Shown here in pieces: positions 21,585 through 33,894 of a DNA stretch of 64,000 nucleotides (within the stretch, counting starts at the first letter, position 1; every line of letters begins with the position of its first letter). Below the pieces are notes generated by a model. That model worked only from the letters and a program-made list of their open reading frames with translations. It did no database searches and was not told the origin of the DNA. The position numbers were made by a program, and so were the translations under genes. Source of the DNA: Megamerina dolium. Lineage: Eukaryota; Arthropoda; Insecta; Diptera; Megamerinidae. The stretch is taken from NCBI GenBank assembly GCA_963854835.1, contig OY978528.1:40346960-40410959 (forward strand), written 5' to 3'.

Positions 21585-24500
21585 GTATTATCATTATTTA
21601 CTAGAAGGTCAATAACCTATCGACTCCACAATATTTTTTGATAGTCAAATCGAATATATGGTATATTGGTCAGTTGATGGATGATTATTTGAAAAATTTC
21701 AAAATGAGTTTCTCAAGGTATTATTCTGCATTAATGTTGCTTTGAATTGCACTGTAGTCTGAAATTCCGCCAGTTTGACAATAGTATATCTGGATCTTCA
21801 TCTCACGCGAAGATTTTCACCTCTCTTGTTTCGAGCTGATCAAACGTTATCCCAAATGGAAACAAAATGCACTCGTTACAAGTTTTAATCAAAGGTTTTA
21901 TTCAAAAGTTTAATTCAAAGTTAATGAAACAAATGAGTATTTCGCACTAAACACAAAGGCGGACCGCTGTACTGTACTGTATGTGTTTGTGCACATAAAA
22001 CTGCATGTGGTTAATTATTATAGCTCAGTGGGTTAACAAAACATTTACATGATCGATTGATTCATCGATCTATCATCAATTTGCATCTATTTAACATTCG
22101 GTATTAAGTAATACAAAACATCAAAGTCATGCAATTTGACGATCTTAAAGCAGGCAAAACGAATAAATAAACAAAACAAAAAAAAACATCTACTAAAATT
22201 ATTAACAATTTTCTATTTTGGGAAAATGCAAAAATTTTCCAACAACAATATACGTACTGTTTTAAATCAATGTTTTCATCATCATCAGCATTATAATTAT
22301 CAACAACAATGGACCAAAGGCGAAAAACTGTTACAGCATTGATGCTGAGCTATAGAGAAAATAAACAATTTGATGCCAATGAGAAAAAAATGAACAAAAT
22401 GAAAATAATAATAATCAAGCAACTTCTTCGTTACAAGCTCCACCACCATACCACCAACATCATCAACTAACCAAACAGCAACATGATGAAATTTATTAAG
22501 ATGTAAATATGTAGTATTACTAGTATGCATACACTTGCGGTGTTGCGAAGGAAAATGTTGCCAATATGGATGTTGATGATCGACAGAAGATATCCGTAGT
22601 GGCTGAATAAGAGTTAATATATAGATAGAGAGAAGAAGACTTAAAATGAAAATTAATCATCAATACAAACGTCATCATTAGTAAGCAATAAGTAAGCCAA
22701 CGAATGAATATATTCGTATGTGGTGGCAACAGTGGTGGCAGCCATAGAAATTTTATTTTGCAGCTGCATCCGTGACAGCAATAATGACAGCAACAGCAAC
22801 AGCAACATCAATCATATTGCATTATTCAAGATTTTCACACTGAACACATGTGAGTTTATATAGTACTGCTACATATGTTATATACATGTGTAGAGCCAGA
22901 CATTCCACCTACAAATCACCTTCTTTACACATTGAATACATCAAGCACACCCCCTCACATGTTTATGCCAATGCAAAATAAAGAGTAATACATAGTCGTA
23001 TGATGATCACTTTGCACGATCACTTGGGTACTTACACTGTTGTCATTGTTGTTGTTGTTATAGTGAAAAATTCCACATTTGTTGTTGTTGTTGTTGCTGT
23101 TGTTGAAATTTCATTTCAGTTAATGAGTTTAAAATTCATATTTGATACGCTTCATCACTGCGATCATCATCATCATGGTGATCATCATCAATATCATTCA
23201 CACAATCATTAATTTAAACGCTTATAAGCTGCGACTGTACTAAAGCTTTCATAAAAGTAATCAAAAAGGCCAACACAACAACAACAACAACAATATATAA
23301 CAATGATAATAATAATTTGAACCACAGTGGAAGAAGCAGCAGCAGCAGCGGCAGCAAATGATCAAAAACGATCGTCAAAGTCATATGCCGCCCATACGTT
23401 TGTTCACAGTTGTACGTGCGAGTGTGTGTGAGTATGTGTACACATGTACTCGTTCATAACAGAATAATAAAGAACATCTGTGCAAACATTGCCCCAAAAT
23501 GTCGAAAGTGCTCAAACGAATAATGATGACGACGGTGACGATGGTGAAGAAAGCACTAACAACAATCAAAAATGATTTTGTATGTCGTCAGTCGGCCGGA
23601 CAGTCGTTTTTGGTTTGATTGGACCGGATGAACAGGCAAGTAACCAGTGGAATGTTTGTTTCATTTTGTTTTGTTGTTTTTTTATTATTTGCTTTATTTC
23701 AATTTGCTTTTCATTCGCGTCGCACTTAGACAATGATTACGACGACGCTGACTACGACGTTGACGATGATGATGATGATGATAATGATCGCGTACATTCA
23801 CGATCACTCTAAGGTGAGATATGGTATGATAAGGTGAACGAGTGAAAGAAAGAAGGTTACGACTATATATTACTAAGACGCAGATGGAGAAATGAGTATG
23901 CATTTTTTTCTACTTTTCATCTTTCTAGATAAATTTACACACGCCCGTACATATTTACGTGCAATATGTGAATGGGATGATAGGGATCGTCTTATATTTT
24001 TCCCCAATATATTTAAATTATCGTCTGTTATGAATGAAGGTCTGCCATTGATTCTGTGGCGTACATATACAATACATATAGGTGAATACCAATAATGATC
24101 TTTCACTTTGAATGAATATCACAAACGCAAATAGATGATTTATGTATATTATACAATATGTATTCATTTTTCTTGATGTGAATTGAAAAGCAAAGAAAAT
24201 CGAAGGTTTAACCTGCTTTGTGATTATAGAAATTCCTTTAATTTGATAACGGCCTAAAGTCTCTAGTTAGGTGGAAAACCGGCTCAAAAAATTTGATATG
24301 AAGAGAAATCAGAAAAACTCTTGGAATAATATGATTGGCATCATTGAGCAGATCACAGCAAAGATTTTGTATGAGAGTTATATGAAATAGGGAAGTTGGT
24401 CCATCCATTCTTCTTCAATTTCTTGAACACTAAAACTGGCTCAGGTACAAAATAAGAATGTCCCATAGTTAGTTTTAAGGTGACTTTGTGAACTAAGCAT

Positions 24501-24626
24501 ACCAATGACTGTGTTTGGGAGCTATGTGTATTAGTAGACGTAATAAGTACTAAAATACAGAACGGTACACTAAATGTGGTTGCCTCACACTTATTTTTAG
24601 ACGAATAATAGTGACATGATCTAACA
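21585..24626. other. microsatellite-rich spacer, no gene recognised
   Basis: Contains (GTT)n at about 23040-23105, CAT/GAT clusters near 23160-23215, (CAA)n near 23276-23292, (GCA)n near 23334-23356 and GAT repeats near 23757-23790. Open frames follow these repeats and encode only homopolymer-like strings. Its texture is that of a large fly intron or intergenic region; I cannot identify the gene. Confidence 0.5.
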
Positions 24627-24639
24627 GATCACAGTGGTA
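24627..24639. repeat. target-site duplication, left
   Basis: GATCACAGTGGTA, identical to 26537-26549; the two copies bracket the Loa-type insertion. Confidence 0.93.
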
Positions 24640-26536
24640 GGTAGGTAGGTAGGTAGAATGGCTGCGACCCTGGTCGCTCAAGTAGCAAATAGAATGCCGT
24701 TTTGAGCCATAAATCTCGCTAAGACCTACTGAGTGTTGAAGGATATGTTACAACCAGCCGGAGTTGTTTATGAACTGAAGTATATGGGAGATCTCTATTT
24801 TAGATACCTGTCCTAGGTTATCAAAGAAAGGTCTACCTAAGGATGTTAATCGGTTTCTGGATAAGGCCGGGCAATTGCACAAGAAATGCTCTACCGTCTC
24901 CTTAGCGGTGATGTCGTTGCAGCTTCTGCAGTGGTCGTTGTGCGGGATACCCATTTTCTCCGCATGTGTACCAATGGCCCAGTGGCCTGTGCATATTGCT
25001 ATTATTTTGTGTGTGACGGCCCTAGATCTACTCAGAAGGCTCCTTGTCCTCTTCTCGCTGTAGTCTGGCCAGGTGGCTTTTGAAATTTTGCAGGTCGTGG
25101 TGCTAGTCCATCTCCGCTGCGCTTTGTCTAGGTAGTGTTTATGGATAATCCCCTTGGCTTCAGCTAGGGGAACACCTACATCGGCAATGGGTGTTCGTTC
25201 ATTGTCTGCAGATGAGCCCCTGCGAGCTAGCTCATCAGCATTCTCGTTGCCTGCGATTCCCTTGTGTCCTGGAACCCAGATAACTGATACTTCGAGGTAG
25301 GCAGATATTGCGGTTATTATTTTTTTACACTCTCCGACCAGCTTTGAGCTAACAGTTGGCGCGGCTAGCGCCTTTATAGCTGCCTGGCTATCGGAGAGAA
25401 TTGTTGCCTTTCCAGTTATGTTCCTTTGTTGGAGCAATTCGCTTGCTTGCAGAATTGCGTATACCTCCGCCTGGAACACACTGCAATAAGAAGGAAGTTT
25501 TACGGACGTTGATATTTCTAAGGACTCCGAATAGACTCCTGCTCCAACTCCAGAGTCCATTTTGGAACCATCCGTGAAAATGTGTGTATCCCTACCAGTC
25601 AGGATCCCACCTTTCTTCCACTCATTTCTACTTGGAAATACGGCCTTGATGCCTCTCTCAAAAGCCAACTTGCGAGGGCAGAAGTCCGTCCTGTTGTTAA
25701 CTAAATCTATTGGTACATTCCTAAGGATGCTACTGTGTCCTTGTTGAGTACACTTCCAACATCCAGATTCCCTGAGTCTGAGTGCCGTTTGCGATGCAGT
25801 ACATAGTATGTGCAAGTCAATTGGAAGGAGGTTTAAAATAGGGTCCAATGCCGCTGCAGGGCAGGTGCGACAGGCCCCAGTGGCACCAACGCACGCAGTG
25901 CGCTGAACTTTCCGTAGTTTATTGGTGTTATAGTTCTTCCGTAGAGCTTCCCACCAAACTACAGAGCCATACGTCAACACCGGTCTCACTACCGCTTGGT
26001 ACATCCAGAGCACCATGTTCGGCCTTAGACCCCACTTCTTACCAAACATCGATTTGCAAGCATAGAAAGCGATGCAGGCCGTCCGTACTCTCTCCTCGAT
26101 GCATATTTTCCAATTCAGTTTGCAGTCTATAGTCAGTCCCAGATACTTGGTACTGTTCGATAGGATTAATTGCTGTCCATTTAGCGTTGGTAGTCTGAAG
26201 GTAGGTGGTTTGTACTTTCTCGTAAAGAGCAGTAACTCCGTCTTATCCGGATTCAACCTAAGGCCACAATCTTGTGCCCACCTACTTACTTTTGCTAATG
26301 TTCTTTCCATGATTTCACTCATCACGGAAGGAAAGGGACCCGAGACTAGGATCGCCACATCATCAGCGTACGCTACAATCTTAACTCCATTTGCGTTAAG
26401 TTCCACAAGGATATCGTTTATAGTTATGAGCCAGAGCAGGGGGGACAGCACGCCCCCCTGCGGTGTGCCCCTACGTACCCGCTTACTACGTTTTGCACCC
26501 CCTAGCTCAGCTGTTATTTCGCGGTTAGTGAGTAAG
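24640..26536 (-). mobile_element. 5'-truncated Loa-type non-LTR retrotransposon
   Basis: On the minus strand the element runs from within the RT domain to a (CTAC)n tail (about 24640-24655). It is bracketed by perfect 13-bp duplications (24627-24639 and 26537-26549). The uninterrupted 567-codon frame and perfect duplication indicate a young insertion. Domain order RT, RNase H, zinc finger fits the Loa group. It is a different family from the full copy at 56.7-62.1 kb: motifs align but residues differ widely. Confidence 0.93.
24748..26525 (-). CDS. Loa-type RT-RNase H polyprotein, C-terminal part
   Basis: The open frame begins without its own start just inside the truncation. It reads RRGTPQGGVLSPLLW (RT block), VAYADDVAIL (catalytic YADD), LRLNPDKTELLLFTRK and STKYLGLTIDCKLNW. 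RNase H follows with HIFTDGSKMDSGVGAGVY (Asp), CSVFQAEVYAI (Glu), ILSDSQAAIKAL (Asp) and VIWVPGHKGIAGNENADELA (His/Asp). The finger CRSCNDITAKETVEHFLCNC comes next, and the frame stops at 24748. All RNase H acidic residues are present. The upstream endonuclease, ORF1 and N-terminal RT are missing, so no functional retrotransposition protein is expected. The first Met of the frame is at 26451 and is not the native start. Confidence 0.92.
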
Positions 26537-26549
26537 GATCACAGTGGTA
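26537..26549. repeat. target-site duplication, right
   Basis: GATCACAGTGGTA, the partner of 24627-24639. Confidence 0.93.
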
Positions 26550-26996
26550 CCTTTGTAAAAATTAACCTGAAGCCTTTCACGGTCCGTATCAGATAGAAAC
26601 AGTAAGTGTCATCCAGAATCTTTGCAGAATGAATCAAGTAATACTACACTGGATTCCAGCACACTGTGGTTTGGGGGTAGTGAGGAAGCGGACAGATTAG
26701 CACAGGAAGAGATTGCACATCAACCCTATAGACCTGACCCAATACTAGATGCTATCTAATCTTATTACAAAAATGAATTTTCAAGGAAATTAAACAGAAA
26801 TTGGCACAAAAAACTCCAAAATTATTCTTTGCGACATATTCAGAAAGCAAATCATGATATTTATTAGAACTGATCAGATCAAAACTAAAACTAATGACAG
26901 CGATGACCAGCGATCACTGTCTGCTAAACAAGCATAAGAATCGTTTAGGTCTCACTGATAGTGAAATGTGCAGATTTTGCACATAGGATGAAGATA

Positions 26997-28290
26997 AATG
27001 GTTATCCATTTTGCGGTTTCAAAAGTAAATGTAAATAGAACACATATAAAATATTTTTTATCATGATATTTCTTTTTTATTATAAAGTTTGAACGTTGAC
27101 ATTATGTGTGAAATACTACATCATTTAAATGACCACCACGCGAATTGTTGCAAGCATCGATTCTTTTGAGGTAATTTTCGACCACTTTTTGACACATATT
27201 GGGCGGTATCTCAGCCATAACGTGACGAATGTTGGTTTTTAGGTGCTCAAGAGTTAAAGGTTTATCTGCATAAACACGGTCTTTCGCGTAGCCCCACAAA
27301 AAAAGTCAAGCGGTGTCAAATCGCATGATCTTGGTGGCCACTTGATATCACCACGACGAGAAATTACGCGGCCAGAAAATTTCTCTTGCAATAAAGCCAT
27401 ATTCGCTCGAGTTGTGTGGCATGTGGCACCGTCTTGTTGAAACCACATATTCTCTAAGTCGTATTCTTCAATAGCAGGCAAAAAAAGTCGGTTATCATAT
27501 GACCATAACGCTCCGAATTGACGGTGACAGTCGTTCCATCGTCGTTTTCGAAGAAGTAAGGTCCAATCACACCTCCGGACCAAAGAGCGCACCAAGCAGT
27601 GACTTTTTGTGGATGTAGTGGCCTCTCTTCAATTACTTGAGGATTCTCAGAACCCCAAATACGACAATTTTGTTTGTTAACATACCCACCGAGTGAGAAA
27701 TGTGCTTCGTCGCTGAAGAAAATTTTGTTCGAAAAATCGCCGTCCACCGCCTGTTGTTCAAGCACCCATTCGACGAATCTACGACGTTATGAATGGTCAG
27801 CTGGCTTCAGTTGTTGTGTGAACTGGATTTTATATGGATGTAGGTGTAGATCCAAATGCAAAATACGCCATAATGTGCCGTAAGACAGTCCTAATTCCTG
27901 AGAACGACGAGGAATCGACACATTCGGGTCTTCGGCAACACTTTCACTTACAGCAGCGATATTTTCGGTGGTACGAGCGAAACGATGATGCACAGGCCTT
28001 ACAATATCTGTAACCGATCCAGTCTCTTCATATTTCTTCACAATTTTGTCAATTGCTTGCGTAGTTGGACGATTATGTAAACCATAATCTCCTCTAAAGC
28101 ACGATATGTGGCTGTGGCAGAATCACCATTTATGTAGTAGGTTTTTACAATTTTAATGCGTTGTGCGATAGTTAAGCGATCCATTTTCTCAAATGTCAGA
28201 TTTTGAACTGAAAAAGAAAGAAATTGTTTTAACAACTCAGATGTCGAATTCTAGCCCTATACTTTTGAAACCGCGAAATGGATAACCCTT
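26997..28290 (-). mobile_element. DD41D Tc1/mariner-superfamily transposon, copy 1
   Basis: The 1,294-bp element is flanked by TA at 26995-26996 and 28291-28292. Terminal repeats of about 30 bp read AAGGGTTATCCATTTCGCGG... at the right end, with a one-base variant (AATGGTTATCC) at the left. It sits in the zinc finger of the retrotransposon remnant above; removing it together with one TA restores that finger's frame. A closely similar copy is at 55051-56330. Confidence 0.93.
27102..28181 (-). pseudogene. DD41D transposase, copy 1
   Basis: The N-terminus MDRLTIAQRIKIVKTYYING starts at 28181 and carries paired helix-turn-helix-like segments (RPVHHRFARTTENIAAVSES; IPRRSQELGLSYGTLWRIL). The catalytic parts are FFSDEAHFSLGGYVNKQNCR (first Asp), MWFQQDGATCHTTRANM (second Asp) and PRSCDLTPLDFF (third Asp, 41 residues later). 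The C-terminus ends GGHLNDVVFHT at 27102. Breaks are a frame disruption near 28085, a TAA near 27787 (…LKPADHS-stop-RRRFVEW), a frameshift near 27480 and one T missing in the run near 27298. The copy is close to its relative but dead. Confidence 0.9.
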
Positions 28291-28512
28291 TACGTTCATA
28301 CACTTAATTCTAGATTGCCCAGCCTTAATTCTAATAAGAAGGCAGACAATAGGCAGAGAAATAAATCAGCCAAAAGAACTGGTTGCAATCGAAAGAAGAG
28401 AAATAAAGATGATCATCTAAAAAATTGGAAGAAGCAATCTCTTTCAATAATTCAAGGGTATGGCATGGTAGGTGTTGCATGCCTCGGGCTGACGATGGAC
28501 CGAACCCAACCC

Positions 28513-31132
28513 AAAATTAAAAGCTGACTATATACACTTGAATATATTTATTCGTCATCAAATGTTTGATATGATATAAAACAGTAATTGTTATTAATTC
28601 ACATGAAGAACTACAATATTCCCAATTAAAAGACACATTCATGCAATTGCTTAAAGCACATACAGATGTACAAGTACATACATTCATATTTACACTTCTA
28701 AATTGTTTATTAATACAATTTGAAATTTCACTTCAAGTGTCATCATATCCAAAGTGGAAAAAAAGATATTATAAGTGTAATACATATTTGTTCTTGTCTC
28801 ATAGTAAACAATCAAATCAAACATTTGTCACATATGACATTTATGCTGCATAGTTTTTGAAGGGGAAATATTAACGAAATCAAATGAAAGTGTTTATGCC
28901 AAACACACACATAGTCATAGTCATACAAAGACTGTAGCAAGAAATCAAATTTAAAACAAATCAAATGTTTGTTCAAAAATGTACACATGATCAACTGGAG
29001 TACCTACATATGCGAGTACTCAACATGATCAATATCATACTGTACATATAATCATGTACGATATGAATACATAGAACACATATCCATCATATGCATTCAC
29101 AACTCCTTAACGAAATATGTACAAATGCATATTCACCCGCTTAGTCACACATGAACCCACTTATGTATGAACGAGTCATCATATATACCCGTACATGTGT
29201 ATATCAATTGAAAGTAATTTCCGTTTTTGAACCATATTACATATGTAAAAATGTATGTATATATGGTATATTATATGAACTAATGCTTTAGCTCTAAAAG
29301 TATCGGCAAGCCATATGTAAAGTTTCATTTCTTAGCATATGCTACTCGTATGTAACACACAGTATTTATGAATACACAAATCAATTGAACAAGCACAATG
29401 GTGAGAGTTAAATTCTAATTAAATACAAGTATGTAGTACATATGTACATTTCAACATTTGGAGTATATTGGATTTCTCATTTTTCACATCACAAAACACA
29501 CACAAAATAACAGCAGCATCAGTCAGTACTTATATGATACACAATAAGTTATAGTCATGAAATTTAATAGAAATGGAATATTTTTTGATCAATATAAACA
29601 ATCAATAAACTCAACGATGATATCAATGACAAATACTCTCATAGACACATGCACAATCTCACATAAGGTCTTATACAGAAATTACCAAAAACCAGCAATT
29701 CCTTCGAATTGAATAATATACAATATATTGAGATGAAGAGGAAACAATATGACGATCAGCAATTTGAAATTATAGCGTTAATGTGTGGTCATATATCGAT
29801 ATAAATACTATTAGTTGCTATCGTTTAGATTTTGTATTTTATATGTAGCCATAGGCTCCATTTAGCATATTTACGCAATGAACCAAAAGCTTGTGCCTTT
29901 CCCTGAGCAATATCTATTGCATTCTAATAACTATAACAATAGCATTTCAATGGGTACTTAAAGGGTTACTTTGATAGGTACACCGAATACTTTTAAAACA
30001 AGATAAAGTTATTAATAAAGAAAGTGAAATATGAAGAATTTTTTAGTAATGAGCTTAACGAAATTGGTATTACCAAGTTGAGTTACATGAAAGGCGATAT
30101 TATATTATATCAAAACTTTGGAGAACTTTCTCAATTCTCTTATACATTCCAAAAGGTTCTTCATTTTTTGTCGCGGCTGTAGCAATGTATATTTGCTAAT
30201 GCCTTGCAGTGAAGCACTCAACCATACCCATTTTTTCGTTGAAAAATGAGCAGTACACATTTGGTGCTAAAATGAACTAAAATTTGTATCACCTGTTTTC
30301 TTTTGATTCTATTTTCTTGATAGTTATGAATATGAATGTCACATCCGTAGCTGTCCATACGAGATGTACTTATTTGGGAAGGAGTTTTCTTTTCAAGAAG
30401 TTTGCCCTTCAGAGTTGAAAAGTGAAAGCTCCTTATGTGAAAACGGACATAATAAGAAATCTGTAGAGTGCTGTTCATTGCTAAAGACTTCATATTGCTG
30501 GGCCAGGAGAGTGTGAGGCCTTTCGATTTTGATACGTGGGTTGAACATTTAATAAATGGGAGAAAAATACACAAATATCCCCACACATGCCCAGAGGTAT
30601 GATCTAAAAAATAATTAGTTTAAAACTGTACAGAGGTCGGTCCAAGACAACAATTTTAATAAACACTATATATAAACAACACTATATATAAAAATATAAT
30701 TAGTTTTTTTAATGCTTTTCGTCTATTTTGTATGTAAGCTTCAACAATGACTACAGGGACAGGACAAGCATATTCGGAAAATATTTTGAATGGTGGGCGG
30801 TGACCTATACAGAAACACTATGGATGGGGTGGAAGACAATTAAACAAAAAAATGAATTTTGTAGAAAGCCCTTTAAGGAGTCATTTCTGATTTTGAGGAT
30901 CAAAAATAAATTGACACCCTTGAGCCGTGAAAACGAATTTCATGGAAACGTTTATCTTGTGGGATAGCCCTAAGCAAATACTAATGGAGATGTGAGTGGA
31001 GATGCTGTGCGTTTTTCTACCAATTTTCACTACAATTTGTTAAACTTAGATTAATCTAACCATATCGTGGGTTAAAAACCACATAACCTCAAACCAACCA
31101 CCCACCAAAATATAGTGATTATGGAAAAATAT
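28513..31132. other. AT-rich spacer, no gene recognised
   Basis: Many CATATG/TACATA words and weak tandem-like texture around 28.9-29.5 kb. Open frames of 122 codons (30218-30586 -) and 79 codons (30728-30967 +) have no motif I recognise. They lie in a slightly less AT-rich patch that could be an unrecognised repeat. Confidence 0.5.
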
Positions 31133-31950
31133 CCTTTACCGGACTGTCGAAAGCGGCTTTATAATCAACAAATAGGTGGTGTGTGTCGATCTGTTTTTCT
31201 TGGGTCTTCTGTAGAATTTGGCGCAATGTGAAAATTTGGTTGATGGTAGATTTACCAGGTCTGAAGCCACACTGATAAGGTCCAATCTGGTTGTTGATAA
31301 GACTTTGTATGTGACACTCAGGAGACTTATTCCACGGTAGTTGGCACAAATTGTGGCGTCTCCTTTTTTATGTACAGGACAGAGAACAGTGAGTGTTCGA
31401 TCATCAGGCATGCTTTCGTCCGACCATATTCTGCTTATGAGCTGGTGCACGCAGGCGAGCAGCTCATCGCCTCCGGCCTTAAACAACTCGGCAGGCAGGC
31501 CATCAGGACATACAGCTTTGTTGTTCTTCAGCCTTAAAATGGCCGTTTCAACCTCGTTATAGTCGGGTGGTGGAACATCAACACCATCATCTGTAATTGG
31601 GGTTATCGGGCAATCTCCTCCACTGGCGGAATTGTTCGTAGCATCGCCATTCAGTAACGTGGAGAAGTGTTCCCTCCATAGGCTCAGTAGCTCTGGACAT
31701 CTGTAACCAGATTCCCATTTCCGTCACGATAAGAAGAGGCTCCGGGATTTAAACCGCCACTCAGGCGCTTGATCTTTTCGAAGAATTTTCGAGTCTTATT
31801 CTTGTCGGTACACATCTCTATCTCCTCACACTTGTGTCATTCCAACTCCCTCTTCTTCTCTTGTTATTTGCGCCACATAAACGTGTGCGCACCTTAGCTG
31901 CAACAAGGTAGTGATCCGAGTCGATGTTGGCACCACGGATCAATTTCGCA
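31133..31950 (-). mobile_element. RTE-type retrotransposon fragment, copy 3
   Basis: The minus strand matches the endonuclease end and RT start of copies 1 and 2: GANIDSDHYLVAAKVR, the linker, DDRTLTVLCPVHKKGD, NYRGISLL, GFRPGKSTINQIFTLRQ, DYKAAFDSPV. Both element ends are missing. Two internal losses are visible. One joins the SDH region to the linker (near 31868; about 350 bp absent); the other removes about 34 bp near 31293. It keeps a CGA codon at 31789-31791 and one extra base near 31573, where copies 1 and 2 share a TGA and a frameshift. Confidence 0.87.
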
Positions 31951-33110
31951 TAGACTAAATCGATTTCATAAAAAATTTGCCCCATAAAGCATTAAAGTTA
32001 CTGACTGACAATCTTCTCAATTTTTCAATTTATGAGGAGGCATTATTTTCTGAATCGTAGGCTATTAGAATTAGCAGAGACTTACTTATCTAGACTTCTG
32101 ACGTCGGACTTATGCAAAATTACAGTCTATGAAAGAAACTAAAAATAACTGAAAACCTCAAAGACAATTGCAAATGCAAAGCCATTTCACTAATTTTATT
32201 TCACTGTAAGCTCTAAAACAACACCCTTTGCGATACTTTGATTCAGCTGAGTATGCGCTGATTGAGCTGCACACGTGTACAGAAAAATACACACACTAAC
32301 ACACATTAGAAAAGCATGTATGAATATATTCATATATAAATATGTTTATTATGATTTTCCAGAAGAGGTGGCAGAAGTATTTCCGTTTTAAAGAACTTAA
32401 TTTTTGTTTTTATTTGCTTCTCATACACTCTTCTCCCACACACATTCATTTCATTAAGTTTCATACTATCGTACCTACATATAGTATAAACATGTTTACT
32501 CGTATATGCATACAGATTATATGGAAATATATTTCTTTAGGATTACCATCGTCATGATCTAAGGAATTCTTTTGTTTTCTTATTTCTTTGGATATATGTT
32601 CAAAATGTATGAATTTGTACGTGAATGATTTTATGCAGCATTGGCATCGGCAATGTTAATATCAAACACAGCAACAACAACTACAACAACTAGCAGAAAA
32701 CGATCGACTGGCGCAGCTATAAACAAATATTTACATAAAGTATGTACAAGTCAATACAATCAATACGGATACAGTGCAGACTCCCAAGACGATCGCGATC
32801 ATTTCGTTGGAGTGAAATATGTACCTTATATTTACGTTAAGGTGGGACAACTTTTTTAATAGTGCAATACCCAGCGAAAAACTTAAAATTTCTATTATTT
32901 CAAACATATTTTCCCAAGGAAGCAAATCCAGATTCCACATTTGAACCTGCTTACATTTCAACAAGCGCAAACTATCACCGCCTGAGGAAATAACTTATTG
33001 AGCTTGTTTTTGGGAACATAATAAACCAAAATGTTTTTGTCAGCGAAGTCCATATAATGGCACGGCTCAAAGCTTAGGATCAAATTTCGTAATAGCTGCG
33101 TTATTAATTT
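31951..33110. other. AT-rich spacer, no gene recognised
   Basis: No TE or protein motif seen. A short CAA/ACT cluster is near 32665-32692. Confidence 0.5.
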
Positions 33111-33149
33111 TTTCTTCCAAACATTTTATTCGAACTTACTTCAGCCCGG

Positions 33150-33890
33150 TCTTCACCCATTAAGGAGGCTCCCGTACAAAATGTGTAAAAAATCATAAAA
33201 AAACCCATAACTTCCCAGGAATTGCCCTTAGGGTGGTGAATTGTATGATCGACCGGCATTAATATTTCATCCCGAATATTTCCTCCAAAAATACTTACTT
33301 TCTAACTCCACCTCTTAAAGTGGCTCCCATACCAATGGACGGTAAAATACATGAAAATCGGCAAATAACTTTAAAACTGCTTAGGAATCACCACTAAAAA
33401 AAAAAAAATAAATATGTGGCACTTAAAGCCCCAAAGGGCTCATTGGCCGAGCTTCTCTTCTATTACTGTTGTGCGTCTTAAATTTTGGACAGTATTAGAA
33501 TGGACCTACTTATTTTAGCCGGTTCCGAACGGCAGAACACTTGTGACATCACTTTTTCTGAGCTTTGTCACAGAGTTCTTTTTAGAAGCTTTTTCATGGC
33601 AAGTTGTTACTGTCGGAAGAATTGCCAATTGCTTGCCGACAGGTGGGTACCATTCGAAAGAAAAATCTTTTCGATATAAAATTTGTTATGCATCAGCCGG
33701 GTATTGAACCACGACCTACAGATCAGAAGGCTACGGCACCCACTCAGGAATCGCCTCTACCTCGATGAAATGTATGATCGAGTCTCAATAATTTTTTCTA
33801 GACAACATTTCTTCTAAAAACCCCTTGGACTCCTTGCGTCCAACTTCTAGTTTGGTTTCCCTACAATATTGATGTTTTAATTCTGACTGT
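33150..33890 (+). repeat. degenerate tandem repeat (about 160-bp unit) interrupted by SINE
   Basis: Two or three diverged units share a word order: GGCTCCC..TAC-AA, AAATAACTT/CATAACTTC, a GGAATCRCC-type word, GAATTGTATGATCGACC/GAAATGTATGATCGAG, then a TTTYYTCC..AAA string and TTACTTTCT. A related set lies at 43640-43935. SINE copy 2 sits in the middle at 33396-33745. The structure recalls the half-units of the mini-me-like arrays, but I cannot show homology by eye. Confidence 0.5.
33396..33745 (-). mobile_element. tRNA-derived SINE, copy 2 (A box deleted)
   Basis: Same body and tail as copy 1, with only a handful of substitutions. On the minus strand the head keeps the B-box-like GGTTCAATACC but has lost 20 bp between CCTT and CTAC relative to copy 1. 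That removes most of the A-box-like word and the segment after it. Imperfect 13-bp target duplications (AGGAATCACCACT at 33383-33395; AGGAATCGCCTCT at 33746-33758, 11/13) bracket it exactly. The tail is T-rich on the element strand. Polymerase III transcription from this copy should be impaired; that is inference from known box function. Confidence 0.88.
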
Positions 33891-33894
33891 CAAA

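Larger units (their letters stand above)
26590..28512 (+). pseudogene. RNase H and zinc-finger tail of another non-LTR element, split
   Basis: The plus strand reads VILHWIPAHCGLG, then after a frameshift SEEADRLAQEEIAHQPYRPD (the RNase H C-terminal motif), then MTAMTSDHCLLNKHKNRLGL and MCRFCT. A DD41D transposon interrupts here at 26997-28290. After it the frame resumes with TFIHLILDCPALILIRRQ. Joining across one TA places C-x2-C before H-x4-C, the usual zinc finger. A stop follows CRFCT, and others exist upstream. Nothing earlier of this element (RT, endonuclease) was found to the left, where the Loa-type insertion ends. The 3' boundary near 28512 is approximate. Confidence 0.78.

Noticed and set aside
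30218..30586. 122-codon minus-strand frame
   Set aside because: No recognisable motif. The surrounding stretch may be a repeat, but I found no partner in the window.
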